In this document: positions 37,858 to 46,237 of the stretch, one piece after another
Position numbering within the stretch: position 1 is the stretch's first letter
How the letters are laid out: each line of letters begins with the position of its first letter
Notes under the pieces: model-generated
What the model saw: the letters and a program-made list of their open reading frames with translations, nothing else
Databases searched by the model: none
Told to the model about the DNA's origin: nothing
Translations under genes and position numbers: made by a program
Source: Betaproteobacteria bacterium
Lineage (GTDB): Bacteria > Pseudomonadota > Gammaproteobacteria > Burkholderiales > Burkholderiaceae_C
DNA: 64,000 bases
Assembly (NCBI GenBank): GCA_016716535.1
Contig: JADJWD010000007.1
Location: forward strand, 744,001 to 808,000
Direction of reading: 5' to 3'

Positions 37858-38423
37858 TCCGCCGGCGCCAGGCTCAGTAGCTCGGCCGCGCGCATGTCGG
37901 CGAACGTGACTCGCCGCACCGTCACCGGCATGAGAGCGCCCAGCACCCCGAGGCGCGCCGCCGCGGCGTAGCTCAGGTCGATGACGCGACCGTCGGCGAA
38001 AGGCCCGCGGTCGTTGACGCGCACGACGATCTCGCGGCCGTTGGCCGGGTTGCGCACGCGCGCGTAGCTCGGGATCGGCATCGTCTTGTGCGCCGCGGTC
38101 ATCGCGAACATGTCGTACGGCTCGCCGCTGGAGGTGGGCCGGCCGTGGAACTTGCGCCCGTACCACGACGCCAGCCCCGTCTCGGCGAACGGCACGTCCC
38201 CCGTCAGCGGCACGTAGGTGCGCCCGGCGATCGAGTAAGGCCGGTTCGGGCCGCCGGCGCGGATCGGCTCGATGCGCGGCACGGCGTCGGGCGTGCGCTC
38301 GACGCCGGCCGGCACGCTGTCCGGCGGGCCGTCGACGGCCGGGCCCGAGGCGCAGCCGGCGAGCGCGGCGAGCGCAACCAGGGCGGCCAGCGCGGCGGCA
38401 AGCAGCGGATGAGCGAGGCGCAT
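37854..38423 (-). CDS. rlpA: Septal ring lytic transglycosylase-like lipoprotein RlpA
   Basis: Outer-membrane lipoprotein of the RlpA family, which cleaves or binds glycan strands lacking stem peptides. The 189-residue protein has a lipobox ALAGCASG near residue 24 and a double-psi beta-barrel: GLASWYGRKFHGRPTSSGEPYDMFAMTAAHKTMP, broken here as GLASWYGRKFHG and YDMFAMTAAHKTMP, then VRVNDRGPFADGRVIDLSY. The C-terminal SPOR domain found in many RlpA proteins is absent. Start at 38423 is chosen for the signal peptide. Stop overlaps that of the convergent ATPase gene by three bases. Confidence 0.9.
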   Translation of the reverse strand: MRLAHPLLAAALAALVALAALAGCASGPAVDGPPDSVPAGVERTPDAVPRIEPIRAGGPNRPYSIAGRTYVPLTGDVPFAETGLASWYGRKFHGRPTSSGEPYDMFAMTAAHKTMPIPSYARVRNPANGREIVVRVNDRGPFADGRVIDLSYAAAARLGVLGALMPVTVRRVTFADMRAAELLSLAPAD

Positions 38424-38643
38424 ACGCGGTGTCAACAAGGGTGATGACTCGATCGCGCGGGCAGTGTATCGACGCCGTTCGCGCGCCCGGTCGCATTGGC
38501 CAGGCACGGGCCGCGCGCTGGCTGCGTCTTCGGGCCGCGTGATCGATCTCACGCCGCCATACCGTCGGTGGGCTTTACACCGGCCCGCGGGTATCGCGGC
38601 GGCCGGCGCTGCGCTCCAATCACGACAAGCACTTGCCCGCCGC

Positions 38644-38659
38644 TGGCGCGATCCGTGCT
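38644..38659 (+). promoter_or_regulatory. Sigma-54 (-24/-12) promoter of the PEP-CTERM gene
   Basis: TGGCGCGATCCGTGCT matches the sigma-54 consensus TGGCRCGN4TTGCW at every fixed position but one. GG at 38645-38646 and GC at 38657-38658 are ten bases apart, as required. Transcription would start near 38670, about 30 bases before the ATG at 38700. Sigma-54 control with the PrsK/PrsR pair is known for PEP-CTERM genes in several betaproteobacteria; the enhancer-binding site was not identified here. Confidence 0.7.
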
Positions 38660-38699
38660 TGCAGCTTCGATGCAGCTTGCGAGCAAGCGAAAGACCGAC

Positions 38700-39392
38700 A
38701 TGAGATTCAATCGTTCACTGGGCACCGCCCTCGTTGCCGCCGCCGCCGCGTGGGCCGCGGCGCCGGCGCAGGCCGCCTTCACGTTCGACTCGGCGGGCGA
38801 CTCGATGACGACCCTGTACGAGTACGCCTACGCCCCCGGCACGTTCCTGACGGCCAGCGTCACCTACACGCTGCAAAGCCTGTCGGGCAACTCGGCCGTC
38901 TTCTCCGTCAACGTCGCCAACACGACGACCGCCGCGCAGACGGGCACGAACCGGCTCACGACCTTCGGCGTCGGCGTGCTGACGCCCGACCTGGCGGGCA
39001 CGCAGTCCGACAACAGCAGCGTCTTCAACGTGCAGGACGGCGGCAACGCGCCCAGCGGCGTGGGCTGGGTCGACTTCTGCGCCACCTCGGGTGGCACCTG
39101 CTCCGGCGGCGCGGGCGGCGGCCTCGGCGAAGCACAGACGCACACCTTCAACATGACGCTGCAGTTCGTCTCCTCGGTCGCCGGGGGGGTCAGCTTCGAC
39201 TCGCCGTTCTACGTGCGCTATCAGTCGGTGGGCAGCAACGACGGCTCGATCGCCTTCCAGGGCTGCATCGCCGGCACGCCCGGCTGTGGCGGGGGTGGCG
39301 GCGGCGGCCAAGTGCCGGAGCCGGGCTCGCTGGCGCTGGCCAGCGCGGCGCTGCTGGGCCTCGCGGCGCGCCTGCGCCGGCGCAAGGGCTGA
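38700..39392 (+). CDS. PEP-CTERM sorting-domain protein
   Basis: Secreted protein of 230 residues with the exosortase sorting signal. A signal peptide ends at APAQAAFTF near residue 25. The mature part is Ser/Thr/Gly-rich and beta-like (TASVTYTLQSLSGNSAVFSV) with a few Cys residues. At the C-terminus a run of seven Gly precedes the PEP motif VPEPGSLALASAALLGLA, a hydrophobic helix and the basic tail RLRRRKG. Such proteins are cut by exosortase (XrtA) and exported to the surface or polysaccharide matrix. Exosortase itself is not in the window. A sigma-54 promoter lies upstream and a terminator follows. Confidence 0.93.
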   Translation: MRFNRSLGTALVAAAAAWAAAPAQAAFTFDSAGDSMTTLYEYAYAPGTFLTASVTYTLQSLSGNSAVFSVNVANTTTAAQTGTNRLTTFGVGVLTPDLAGTQSDNSSVFNVQDGGNAPSGVGWVDFCATSGGTCSGGAGGGLGEAQTHTFNMTLQFVSSVAGGVSFDSPFYVRYQSVGSNDGSIAFQGCIAGTPGCGGGGGGGQVPEPGSLALASAALLGLAARLRRRKG

Positions 39393-39416
39393 ACGCAGTT
39401 CTCCTGAGCGATGACG

Positions 39417-39443
39417 GGGCCCGCGGCAGCGGGCCCTCTTGTT
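39417..39443 (+). terminator. Rho-independent terminator after the PEP-CTERM gene
   Basis: An exact 8-bp stem (GGGCCCGC / GCGGGCCC) with loop GGCA is followed by TCTTGTT. It begins 24 bases after the PEP-CTERM stop, so that gene is probably monocistronic and separate from the TPR lipoprotein gene. Confidence 0.8.
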
Positions 39444-39552
39444 ATCTGCCTCCTCGCGCGCGCACCCCCGGCGCGTCGTTTTCCGGCTTTGTGCACAGCT
39501 CGCCCCCGCGCGCCGGGCCCGAGAGGCGGGCGCCCGCGCGCCTTGGGGCAAC

Positions 39553-42420
39553 ATGCGCGGCGCCATGTCTGCCGCCCCTTCTCCGCCGCGTCGCGCGCGG
39601 CCGCCTGCAACGCGCTGGCCGCGCTCGCCGCGCTCGCCACTGTCCGCGCTGCGGCACCTGACCCTCGCCGCCGCCGCCGCGCTGCTTCTCGCCTGCGGCG
39701 ACAGCGGTGAGGCGGAGAAGCTCGCCGCCGTCGAGCGCCGGCTCGCTGCCGACGACGTCGAAGGGGCGATCATCGAGGCGCGCAATGCGCTGCAGATGCA
39801 CGAGAAGTCGGCGCCGGCGCGCGTGTGGCTCGCGCGGGCGCTGCTGGCCGCCGGCGACGTGAGCGGCGCCGGCATCGAGACCGAGCGCGCGGCGACGCTC
39901 GGCGCCACGCCGGCGCTGCTGGTGCCGCTGCGCGCCCGCCTGTTGCTCGACGAGCGCAAGCCGGCCGAGGCGCTGCGCGAACTCGAAGCGGCGACCGCCG
40001 CTGACAACAAGGCCAGCGCCGAGCTGCAACTGCTGCGCGCCCAGGCGCATCGCGACCTCGGCGACCGCGACGCCGCCGCCGAGGCGCTGGCCAAGGCCCT
40101 GGCCGCCATGCCCGACCACCTCGGCGCCCTCGTGCTGAAGGCGCGCCTGGCCGGCGCGCGTGGCGAGACCGGCGAGGCGCGCCGCCTGGCCGACCAGGTG
40201 CTGGCGCTGGATGCCCAGCACGCGCCCGGCTGGGTCCTGAAGGGCGACCTGCTCGGGCGCCTTGCCAACGACGTGCCCGGCGCGCTGCAGGCCTACGGCC
40301 GGGCGCGCGAGCTGCGGCCGCGGCTCGTCGCCGCGCACTCCGGCGCCATCGAGCTGCTGCTGCGCAGCGGCCAGGCCGACGCGGCCGCCGAAGCGGCCAC
40401 GGCGATGGTGCGGGGGCTGCCCGGCAACGGCACGGCGATGTACTACCAGGCGCTCGTCGCCTTCCTGCAAGGCCGTCTCGTCGACGCGCGCGACATCACG
40501 CACCAGTTGGTGCGCGGCGCGCCCGACCAGCTCGCCGCGGTGTACCTGGCCGGCCTCGTGCAGGCGCGGCTCGGCGAGCAGCACCAGGCCACCGCGCACC
40601 TGACGAAGGCGGTGCTGCTGGCGCCCGAGGCACACGAGCCGCGCCGCGAGCTGGCCGCGATGCAGGCGCGCGCCGGCCAGCCGCGCGAGGCGCTGGACAC
40701 GCTGCGCCCGGTGCTGGCCGCCGAGTCGAAGGACCCGGCGGTGTGGACGACCGCCGGGCGCGCGCACACCGAACTCGGCGACTTCGCCGCCGCCGACGCC
40801 GCCTTCGCGCGTGCCCGCCGGCTGGCGCCGGGCGCCGGGGCCGTGCGCGTCGAGGTCGGCCGCGCGCTGATCGCCAAGGGCCAGTGGGACCTCGGCCTGC
40901 GCGAGCTGCAGCTGGCCGGCGACAGCGAGGACGCCGCGGTCGAGGCCACGCTCGCGCAGGCGGCGCTGCACATGCGGCGCGGCGACGCCGCCGCGGCGCT
41001 GAAGGCCGTCGACATCTTCGCGGCCAAGCGCCCGAAGGCCGTGCTGGCGGACCTCCTGCGCGGGCGCATCCGCCAGGCGCGCGGCGACGCGGCCGGCGCG
41101 CGCGCCGCCTACGAGGCCGCGCTGGCGAAGGACGCGCGCCTGAGCGCGGCGGTGTCGAGCCTGGCCGAACTGGACCTCGCCGACGACCGCCCGGCCGACG
41201 CGCGCGCCCGCCACGAGGCGCTGCTGAAGCTCGACCCGCGCGCCGCGACGTCGATGCTGGCGCTGGCAGCAATCAGCCGCCGCGCCGGCGGCAGCCGCGC
41301 CGACGCGGCGCGCTGGATCGACCAGGCGGTGCGCGTGGCAGCGGCCGACGCGGGCATCTGGCGCCAGGCCATCGCGCTGCATCGCCGCGAAGGCGACGAC
41401 GCGGCCGCCCTGGCGCGCGCGCAAACGGCGCTGGCCGCGCTGCCCGACCACCCCGAGCTGCTCGCCGACCTGGCCGCCGTGCAACTGGCCGGTGGCGAGA
41501 GCCAGCAGGCGGTGACGCACCTGCTGCGGCTGGTGCATCTGGTGCCGAACTCGGCCGATGCGCACCTGCGCCTGGCCGAAGCGCTGCTGGCCGCCGGGCA
41601 ACGCTCGGACGCGAGCGACCACGTGCTGCGCGCCTACCGGCTGGCGCCGACGTGGCCACCGGCGGTGCGCGCATCGGCCCGCATGGCCGCGCTGGAGGGC
41701 GACGCGCGCAAGGCGAGCACCATCGCCCAGCGCCTGCGCGAGCAGGCCCCGCGCGAAGCACTCGGCTGGCTCGCCGAGGCCGAATTCGAGATCGCGCGCG
41801 GCCAGTGGGCGCGCGCGCTGCCGCTGCTGCGCGAAGCGCACGCCGTGCAGCCCGACACCGCCACCGCGATCGCGCTGCACCGCGCGCTGGCGCGGCCCGA
41901 CGCCGGCGCGCCGGCCGCGGCGGCGCGCGAATTCGAGAACACGTGGCTGAAGGCGCGGGCGGCGGACACGACCTTCCTCGCCTACCTCGGCCGCGCCGCG
42001 GCTGCGCGCGGCGACTACACCGCGGCCGCGCAGCGTTTGAAGCAGGCCGCCGCGGCCGAGCCGCGCAACGCGCTGCTGCTCAACGACCTCGCCTACGCGC
42101 AAGTGCGCGCGGGCGACAACGCCGCGCTGGGCACGGCGGAGCGCGCGTACAAGCTCGCGCCGTACCTGCCGGCGGTGCTGGACACACTCGCCGCCGCGCT
42201 GGCCGCGCGCGGGCAGCCCCGCCCGGCCGCGGCGCGGCAGGCCGAAGCGGTGGCGCTGGCGCCGAAGTCGGTGCCGATGCGCCTGCAACTAGCGCAGTTG
42301 CTGGCCCAGGCCGGCCAAGCCGACAAGGCGCGGGAAGAAGCACGCCGCGTGCTGACGATGCAGCCGCGCGACGCCGAACGCGACGCGGCGCAGCAGCTGC
42401 TGGCGCGGCTGGGCGGCTGA
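39553..42420 (+). CDS. prsT: PrsT-like TPR-repeat lipoprotein
   Basis: Large periplasmic TPR lipoprotein of about 955 residues, like PrsT of PEP-CTERM/exosortase systems. A lipobox LLLACGDSGEAEK lies near residue 47. Nearly the whole mature part is tandem TPR helices (such as ARVWLARALLAAGDVSGAG, GWVLKGDLLGRLANDVPGAL, AHLRLAEALLAAGQRSDA), matching the PrsT pattern. Two starts are close: 39553 (MRGAMS) and 39565; the first is used. Family proteins are thought to act in export or assembly of exopolysaccharide-linked proteins. Located directly after the PEP-CTERM gene and its terminator, which supports the call. Confidence 0.85.
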   Translation: MRGAMSAAPSPPRRARPPATRWPRSPRSPLSALRHLTLAAAAALLLACGDSGEAEKLAAVERRLAADDVEGAIIEARNALQMHEKSAPARVWLARALLAAGDVSGAGIETERAATLGATPALLVPLRARLLLDERKPAEALRELEAATAADNKASAELQLLRAQAHRDLGDRDAAAEALAKALAAMPDHLGALVLKARLAGARGETGEARRLADQVLALDAQHAPGWVLKGDLLGRLANDVPGALQAYGRARELRPRLVAAHSGAIELLLRSGQADAAAEAATAMVRGLPGNGTAMYYQALVAFLQGRLVDARDITHQLVRGAPDQLAAVYLAGLVQARLGEQHQATAHLTKAVLLAPEAHEPRRELAAMQARAGQPREALDTLRPVLAAESKDPAVWTTAGRAHTELGDFAAADAAFARARRLAPGAGAVRVEVGRALIAKGQWDLGLRELQLAGDSEDAAVEATLAQAALHMRRGDAAAALKAVDIFAAKRPKAVLADLLRGRIRQARGDAAGARAAYEAALAKDARLSAAVSSLAELDLADDRPADARARHEALLKLDPRAATSMLALAAISRRAGGSRADAARWIDQAVRVAAADAGIWRQAIALHRREGDDAAALARAQTALAALPDHPELLADLAAVQLAGGESQQAVTHLLRLVHLVPNSADAHLRLAEALLAAGQRSDASDHVLRAYRLAPTWPPAVRASARMAALEGDARKASTIAQRLREQAPREALGWLAEAEFEIARGQWARALPLLREAHAVQPDTATAIALHRALARPDAGAPAAAAREFENTWLKARAADTTFLAYLGRAAAARGDYTAAAQRLKQAAAAEPRNALLLNDLAYAQVRAGDNAALGTAERAYKLAPYLPAVLDTLAAALAARGQPRPAAARQAEAVALAPKSVPMRLQLAQLLAQAGQADKAREEARRVLTMQPRDAERDAAQQLLARLGG

Positions 42421-42515
42421 AGTCCTGCGCGACGCGACGCCACGTGCGCCCGCGCCGGCAAGGCGCGCATCGGCGGCCGCATGGGCGGCACGGGCGCGCT
42501 GCCGATAATCCCCCG

Positions 42516-43424
42516 ATGACCTCGACGGTCCTGCCGCGCAGCCGGCTGGCGCTCTATCTCGACCTCGTCCGCTGGGACCGCCCCGCGGGCTGGCTGCTGC
42601 TGCTGTGGCCGACGCTCTCGGCGTTGTGGATCGCCGCCGACGGCTGGCCGGGCTGGCACCTCGTCGTCGTCTTCGTCGCCGGCACGGTGCTGATGCGCAG
42701 CGCCGGCTGCTGCGTCAACGACGTGGCCGACCGCGAGTTCGACCGCCACGTCAAGCGCACCGCCAAGCGCCCGGTGACCGCCGGGGCCGTCTCGGTGCGC
42801 GAGGCGCTGGCCCTCGGCGCGGTGCTGGCGCTGGCGGCCTTCGTGCTGGTGCTGACGACGAACCCGGCGGCCGTCGGGCTGAGCGTCGTTGCGCTCGCGG
42901 TGACGCTCGTCTATCCGTATTCGAAGCGGTGGCTGTCGATGCCGCAGTCGGTGCTCGGCATCGCCTTCAGCTTCGGCATCCCGATGGCCTTCGCGGCGGC
43001 GCTGGGCAGCAGCGAGTGGCGGCTGGCCGCGATCCCCGAGTCGGTGCCGCCGCATGCCTGGTGGCTGCTCGTCGCGAACCTGTTCTGGGTGCTCGCCTAC
43101 GACACCGAGTACGCGATGGTCGACCGCGACGACGACCTGCGCATCGGCATGAAGACCTCGGCCATCACGCTCGGCCGCTTCGACGTGGCCGCGGTGATGC
43201 TGTTCTACGGCCTGCACCTCGCGGGCTGGGCGGTGCTCGGGCACCTGCTCGGGCTGGGCCGCTGGTTCTTCGTGGGCATCGGCGTCGCGGCGGCGCAGGC
43301 CGCTTGGCACTACACGCTGATCCGCACGCGCGCGCGCGAAGGCTGCTTCAAGGCCTTCCGGCTGAACCACTGGCTCGGCTTGGCCATCTTCGCCGGCGTG
43401 GCGGTGGATCTGGCGTTGCGCTGA
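42516..43424 (+). CDS. ubiA: 4-hydroxybenzoate octaprenyltransferase UbiA
   Basis: Attaches the polyprenyl tail to 4-hydroxybenzoate in ubiquinone synthesis; integral inner-membrane enzyme. The 302-residue protein has eight to nine helices and both Asp-rich motifs: NDVADREFDRHVKRTAKRP near residue 72 and the second YDTEYAMVDRDDDLRIGMKT near 195. The RWDRPAGWLLLLWPTLSALW opening helix is characteristic. ATG 42516 comes just after GATAATCC, which could be a -10 element. It follows the PrsT-like gene by 95 bases. Confidence 0.94.
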   Translation: MTSTVLPRSRLALYLDLVRWDRPAGWLLLLWPTLSALWIAADGWPGWHLVVVFVAGTVLMRSAGCCVNDVADREFDRHVKRTAKRPVTAGAVSVREALALGAVLALAAFVLVLTTNPAAVGLSVVALAVTLVYPYSKRWLSMPQSVLGIAFSFGIPMAFAAALGSSEWRLAAIPESVPPHAWWLLVANLFWVLAYDTEYAMVDRDDDLRIGMKTSAITLGRFDVAAVMLFYGLHLAGWAVLGHLLGLGRWFFVGIGVAAAQAAWHYTLIRTRAREGCFKAFRLNHWLGLAIFAGVAVDLALR

Positions 43425-43429
43425 GCCTT

Positions 43430-44278
43430 CTATCCGCGCCCGAACTCGTTGCCCAGTTCCTGCGCCCGCCGCTCGGCGGCACTCAGCGCCCTGACGAACG
43501 CCGCCTTCACGCCGTCGGCTTCGAGCGAAGTGATCGCGGCGTGCGTCGTGCCGCCCTTCGAGGTGACCTGCGCGCGCAGCGTCTCGATCGGCTCGGCCGA
43601 GCGCCGCGCCAGCTCGGCGGCGCCGTCGAAGGTGGCCACCGCGAGCTGGCGCGCCTGCGCCGCCGGCAGCCCCATGCCGACGGCCGCATCGACCATCGCT
43701 TCGAGCACGTAGAAGACGTAGGCCGGGCCGGAGCCCGAGACGGCGGTGACGGCGTCGAGGTCGGCCTCGTGCGGCAGCCACAGCGTCGCCCCGGTGGGCG
43801 CGAGCAGCGTCTCGACGCGCGCGCGTTCGGCGGCGTTCACCGCGGCGGTCGCGTAGAGGCCGGCGATGCCGCGGCCGATCAGCGCCGGCGTGTTCGGCAT
43901 CGCGCGCACGACGGCGGTGTCTTCGATCGTGCCGCCAACCGCGCGTGCGATCGCGTCAGTGCGGATGCCGGCCATCACCGACAGCTGCAGGGCACCGCGC
44001 ACATGCGCCGCGCACGGCGCCGCCGCTTCGGCAAAGAGCTGCGGCTTCACCGCCCAGACGACGGTGCCGGCGCGCGCCAGCCGCGCATCGGCCGCGGCCT
44101 GCGCGCTGACGCCAAACGCCTGCGCGAGCTTCGTGCGCTGCGCCTCGAACGGCTCGACGACGACGATGTCGGCGCGCGCGCGGCCGGCCGCGACGAGGCC
44201 GCCGATCAGCGCCGAGGCCATGTTGCCGCCGCCGATGAAGGCGACGACGTCGGGCAGGCGCGAGGGGTCGGCAGGCAT
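43430..44278 (-). CDS. proC: Pyrroline-5-carboxylate reductase
   Basis: Last step of proline synthesis: NAD(P)H reduction of 1-pyrroline-5-carboxylate. The 282-residue protein has the Rossmann start VVAFIGGGNMASALIGGL, the VWAVKPQLF strand, RAMPNTPALIGRGIAGLY, and the substrate-binding TAVSGSGPAYVFYVLEAM with VTSKGGTTHAAITSLE near the C-terminus. Start at 44278. Convergent with ubiA (5 bases apart) and divergent from glutamate dehydrogenase across 213 bases, so proline and glutamate metabolism genes share a promoter region. Confidence 0.95.
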   Translation of the reverse strand: MPADPSRLPDVVAFIGGGNMASALIGGLVAAGRARADIVVVEPFEAQRTKLAQAFGVSAQAAADARLARAGTVVWAVKPQLFAEAAAPCAAHVRGALQLSVMAGIRTDAIARAVGGTIEDTAVVRAMPNTPALIGRGIAGLYATAAVNAAERARVETLLAPTGATLWLPHEADLDAVTAVSGSGPAYVFYVLEAMVDAAVGMGLPAAQARQLAVATFDGAAELARRSAEPIETLRAQVTSKGGTTHAAITSLEADGVKAAFVRALSAAERRAQELGNEFGRG

Positions 44279-44491
44279 GGCGGGCACGGGCGTCGTCGAG
44301 GTGGGGCGGGCAGTGTAGCCAGCGGTGGCACCCGCCCATGCACGCCCGGCATGGCGACGCGCCGTTTTCGCATCCACAAACGCCGGGCACGCCGCTACAG
44401 TGCCCGGCCACGCTGGTGCGAGATCCGCGCGAACCCCGGCCGCCGCCGCGGCGATCCCGCGCGCACGGCAACCCCACACAAGGCCCACACG

Positions 44492-45769
44492 ATGAGCTTC
44501 TCGAACCTCTCCTACGTCCACCCGACGCCCGAAAGCCCCTGGGGCACGTACCTCGGCCAGATCGACCGCGTCGTGCCCTACCTCGGCCGCCTGGCGCGCT
44601 GGACCGACACGCTGCGCCGGCCCAAGCGCAGCCTGATCGTCGACATCCCGATCGAGCTGGACGACGGCACGATCGGCCACTTCGAGGGCTACCGCGTGCA
44701 GCACAGCCTGACGCGCGGCCCGGGCAAGGGCGGCGTGCGCTACCACCCGGACGTGACGCTCGAGGAGGTGATGGCGCTGGCGGCGTGGATGAGCATCAAG
44801 AACGCCGCCGTCAACCTGCCCTACGGCGGCGCCAAGGGCGGCATCCGCGTCGACCCGAAGAAGCTCTCGCTGAAGGAACTCGAGAAGCTGACGCGCCGCT
44901 ACACCAGCGAGATCGGCATCATCATCGGCCCGCAGCAGGACATCCCGGCGCCCGACGTGAACACCAACGCGCAGATCATGGCGTGGATGATGGACACGTA
45001 CTCGATGAACGTCGGCGCCACCGCCACCGGCGTCGTCACCGGCAAGCCGCTGCACCTGGGCGGCAGCCTCGGCCGCGTCAAGGCCACCGGCCGCGGCGTC
45101 TTCGTCACCGGGCGCGAGGCCGCAAGGCGCCTGAACATGCCGCTCGAAGGCGCGCGCGTCGCGGTGCAGGGCTTCGGCAACGTCGGCAGCTCGGCGGCCG
45201 AACTCTTCAACCAGGCGGGCGCGCGCATCGTCGCCGCGCAGGACCACACCGGCACGATCTTCAACGAACGCGGCTTCGACCTCGCCGAGCTGATCCCGCA
45301 CGTGCGCGAGACCGGCGGCGTCGCCGGCTTCAAGGGCGGCGACAAGATCGCCAACGACGACTTCTGGAACGTCGAAAGCGAGATCGTGATCCCCGCCGCG
45401 CTCGAAGGCCAGATCGACGTGGCGCGCGCGAAGAAGCTGAAGACGCGCCTCGTGCTCGAAGGCGCCAACGGCCCCACGCACACCGCCGCCGACGACATCC
45501 TCGCCGAGCGCGGCATCCTCGTCGTGCCCGACGTCATCTGCAACGCCGGCGGCGTGACGGTCAGCTACTTCGAGTGGGTGCAGGACTTCAGCTCGTTCTT
45601 CTGGACCGAAGACGAGATCAACGTGCGCCTAGACAAGATCATGGTCGACGCGCTGAAGAAGATCTGGGACACCGCCGACCGCCACAAGATCACGCTGCGC
45701 ACCGCGACCTTCGCGGTGGCCTGCGAGCGCATCCTCGCGGCGCGCGAGGAGCGCGGGTTGTATCCCTGA
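44492..45769 (+). CDS. Glutamate dehydrogenase
   Basis: Reversible oxidative deamination of glutamate to 2-oxoglutarate. The 425-residue protein belongs to the NAD-type hexameric Glu/Leu/Phe/Val dehydrogenase group. Seen are the substrate site VQHSLTRGPGKGGVRYHPDV, the catalytic Lys in NLPYGGAKGGIRVDP, GPQQDIPAPDVNTNAQIMAW, and the Rossmann motif VAVQGFGNVGSSAAELF near residue 225. The end is intact (NAGGVTVSYFEWVQ). ATG at 44492 is preferred as similarity begins at MSFSNLSYVHP. Coenzyme preference is not decided by sequence alone. It is divergent from proC. Confidence 0.93.
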   Translation: MSFSNLSYVHPTPESPWGTYLGQIDRVVPYLGRLARWTDTLRRPKRSLIVDIPIELDDGTIGHFEGYRVQHSLTRGPGKGGVRYHPDVTLEEVMALAAWMSIKNAAVNLPYGGAKGGIRVDPKKLSLKELEKLTRRYTSEIGIIIGPQQDIPAPDVNTNAQIMAWMMDTYSMNVGATATGVVTGKPLHLGGSLGRVKATGRGVFVTGREAARRLNMPLEGARVAVQGFGNVGSSAAELFNQAGARIVAAQDHTGTIFNERGFDLAELIPHVRETGGVAGFKGGDKIANDDFWNVESEIVIPAALEGQIDVARAKKLKTRLVLEGANGPTHTAADDILAERGILVVPDVICNAGGVTVSYFEWVQDFSSFFWTEDEINVRLDKIMVDALKKIWDTADRHKITLRTATFAVACERILAAREERGLYP

Positions 45770-45780
45770 GGGCGGCACAT

Positions 45781-45834
45781 CGGCGAGATTCAGGCGACTC
45801 GCCGCACGATCGGCGAGCGGCAATCTACTCGCCG
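45781..45834. repeat. Two tandem 24-bp hairpins between convergent genes
   Basis: CGGCGAG, ten bases, CTCGCCG occurs twice at exactly 30-bp spacing (stems at 45781-45787/45798-45804 and 45811-45817/45828-45834). Loops differ. The first lies 12 bases after the glutamate dehydrogenase stop, the second overlaps the end of the cupin frame. No T run follows, so it is not a classical terminator, but it may stall polymerase or protect transcript ends. Confidence 0.75.
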
Positions 45835-46178
45835 TCCCAGTAGTCCCGCTGGTCGGCCGTGCGGGTCATGTGATAGAGGTCGCCCGCGCCTCCCCTGCCG
45901 TGGTACGCGCCGACTTTCCCCGAGTCCGGGTACTCGCAGATCTCGGGGTCGGCGCTGGTGCCGATGGCCAGGTACCGCAGCTCTTCGGTGCCGGTGTTGA
46001 TGAGCTGGTGCGCGGTGTCGGGCCCACCCGCGGGGCAGCCGATCAGGTCGCCCGCCTTCACCGCATGCCGGGCCTCGCCGAGCCGCAGCTCGCCGCTGCC
46101 GGCGAGCACGAGGAACATCTCGTCGTTGACGCGGTGGCTGTGGAACGCGGGACTGCCGGCATGCCCGGCGCAACGTGG
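45825..46178 (-). pseudogene. Cupin-domain protein remnant, 5' end missing
   Basis: The frame reads a cupin: HAGSPAFHSHRVNDEMFLVL, GSGELRLG, VKAGDLIGCPAGGPDTAHQL, YLAIGTSADPEICEYPDSGK, ending RDYWDGE. Usual members have about 50 more N-terminal residues. Here the frame hits a TAG at 46179-46181 just before that region, and the only start in the rest is ATG 46118, inside the first metal-binding motif (His-x-His...Glu), giving a 97-residue product without the metal site. The upstream DNA is the leader of the divergent Bug-family gene. Truncation by rearrangement is the best reading; a short functional product cannot be excluded. Confidence 0.7.
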
Positions 46179-46237
46179 CTACCATCGCCGCTCGGTCCGG
46201 CCCGGCCCCTTCCACCTTGCCAAGGCGTCTTACTGCG

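Noticed and set aside
35257..38496. A 1079-codon minus-strand open frame
   Set aside because: Antisense to the AAA ATPase with both Walker pairs; rich in Arg/His/Gln with no features.
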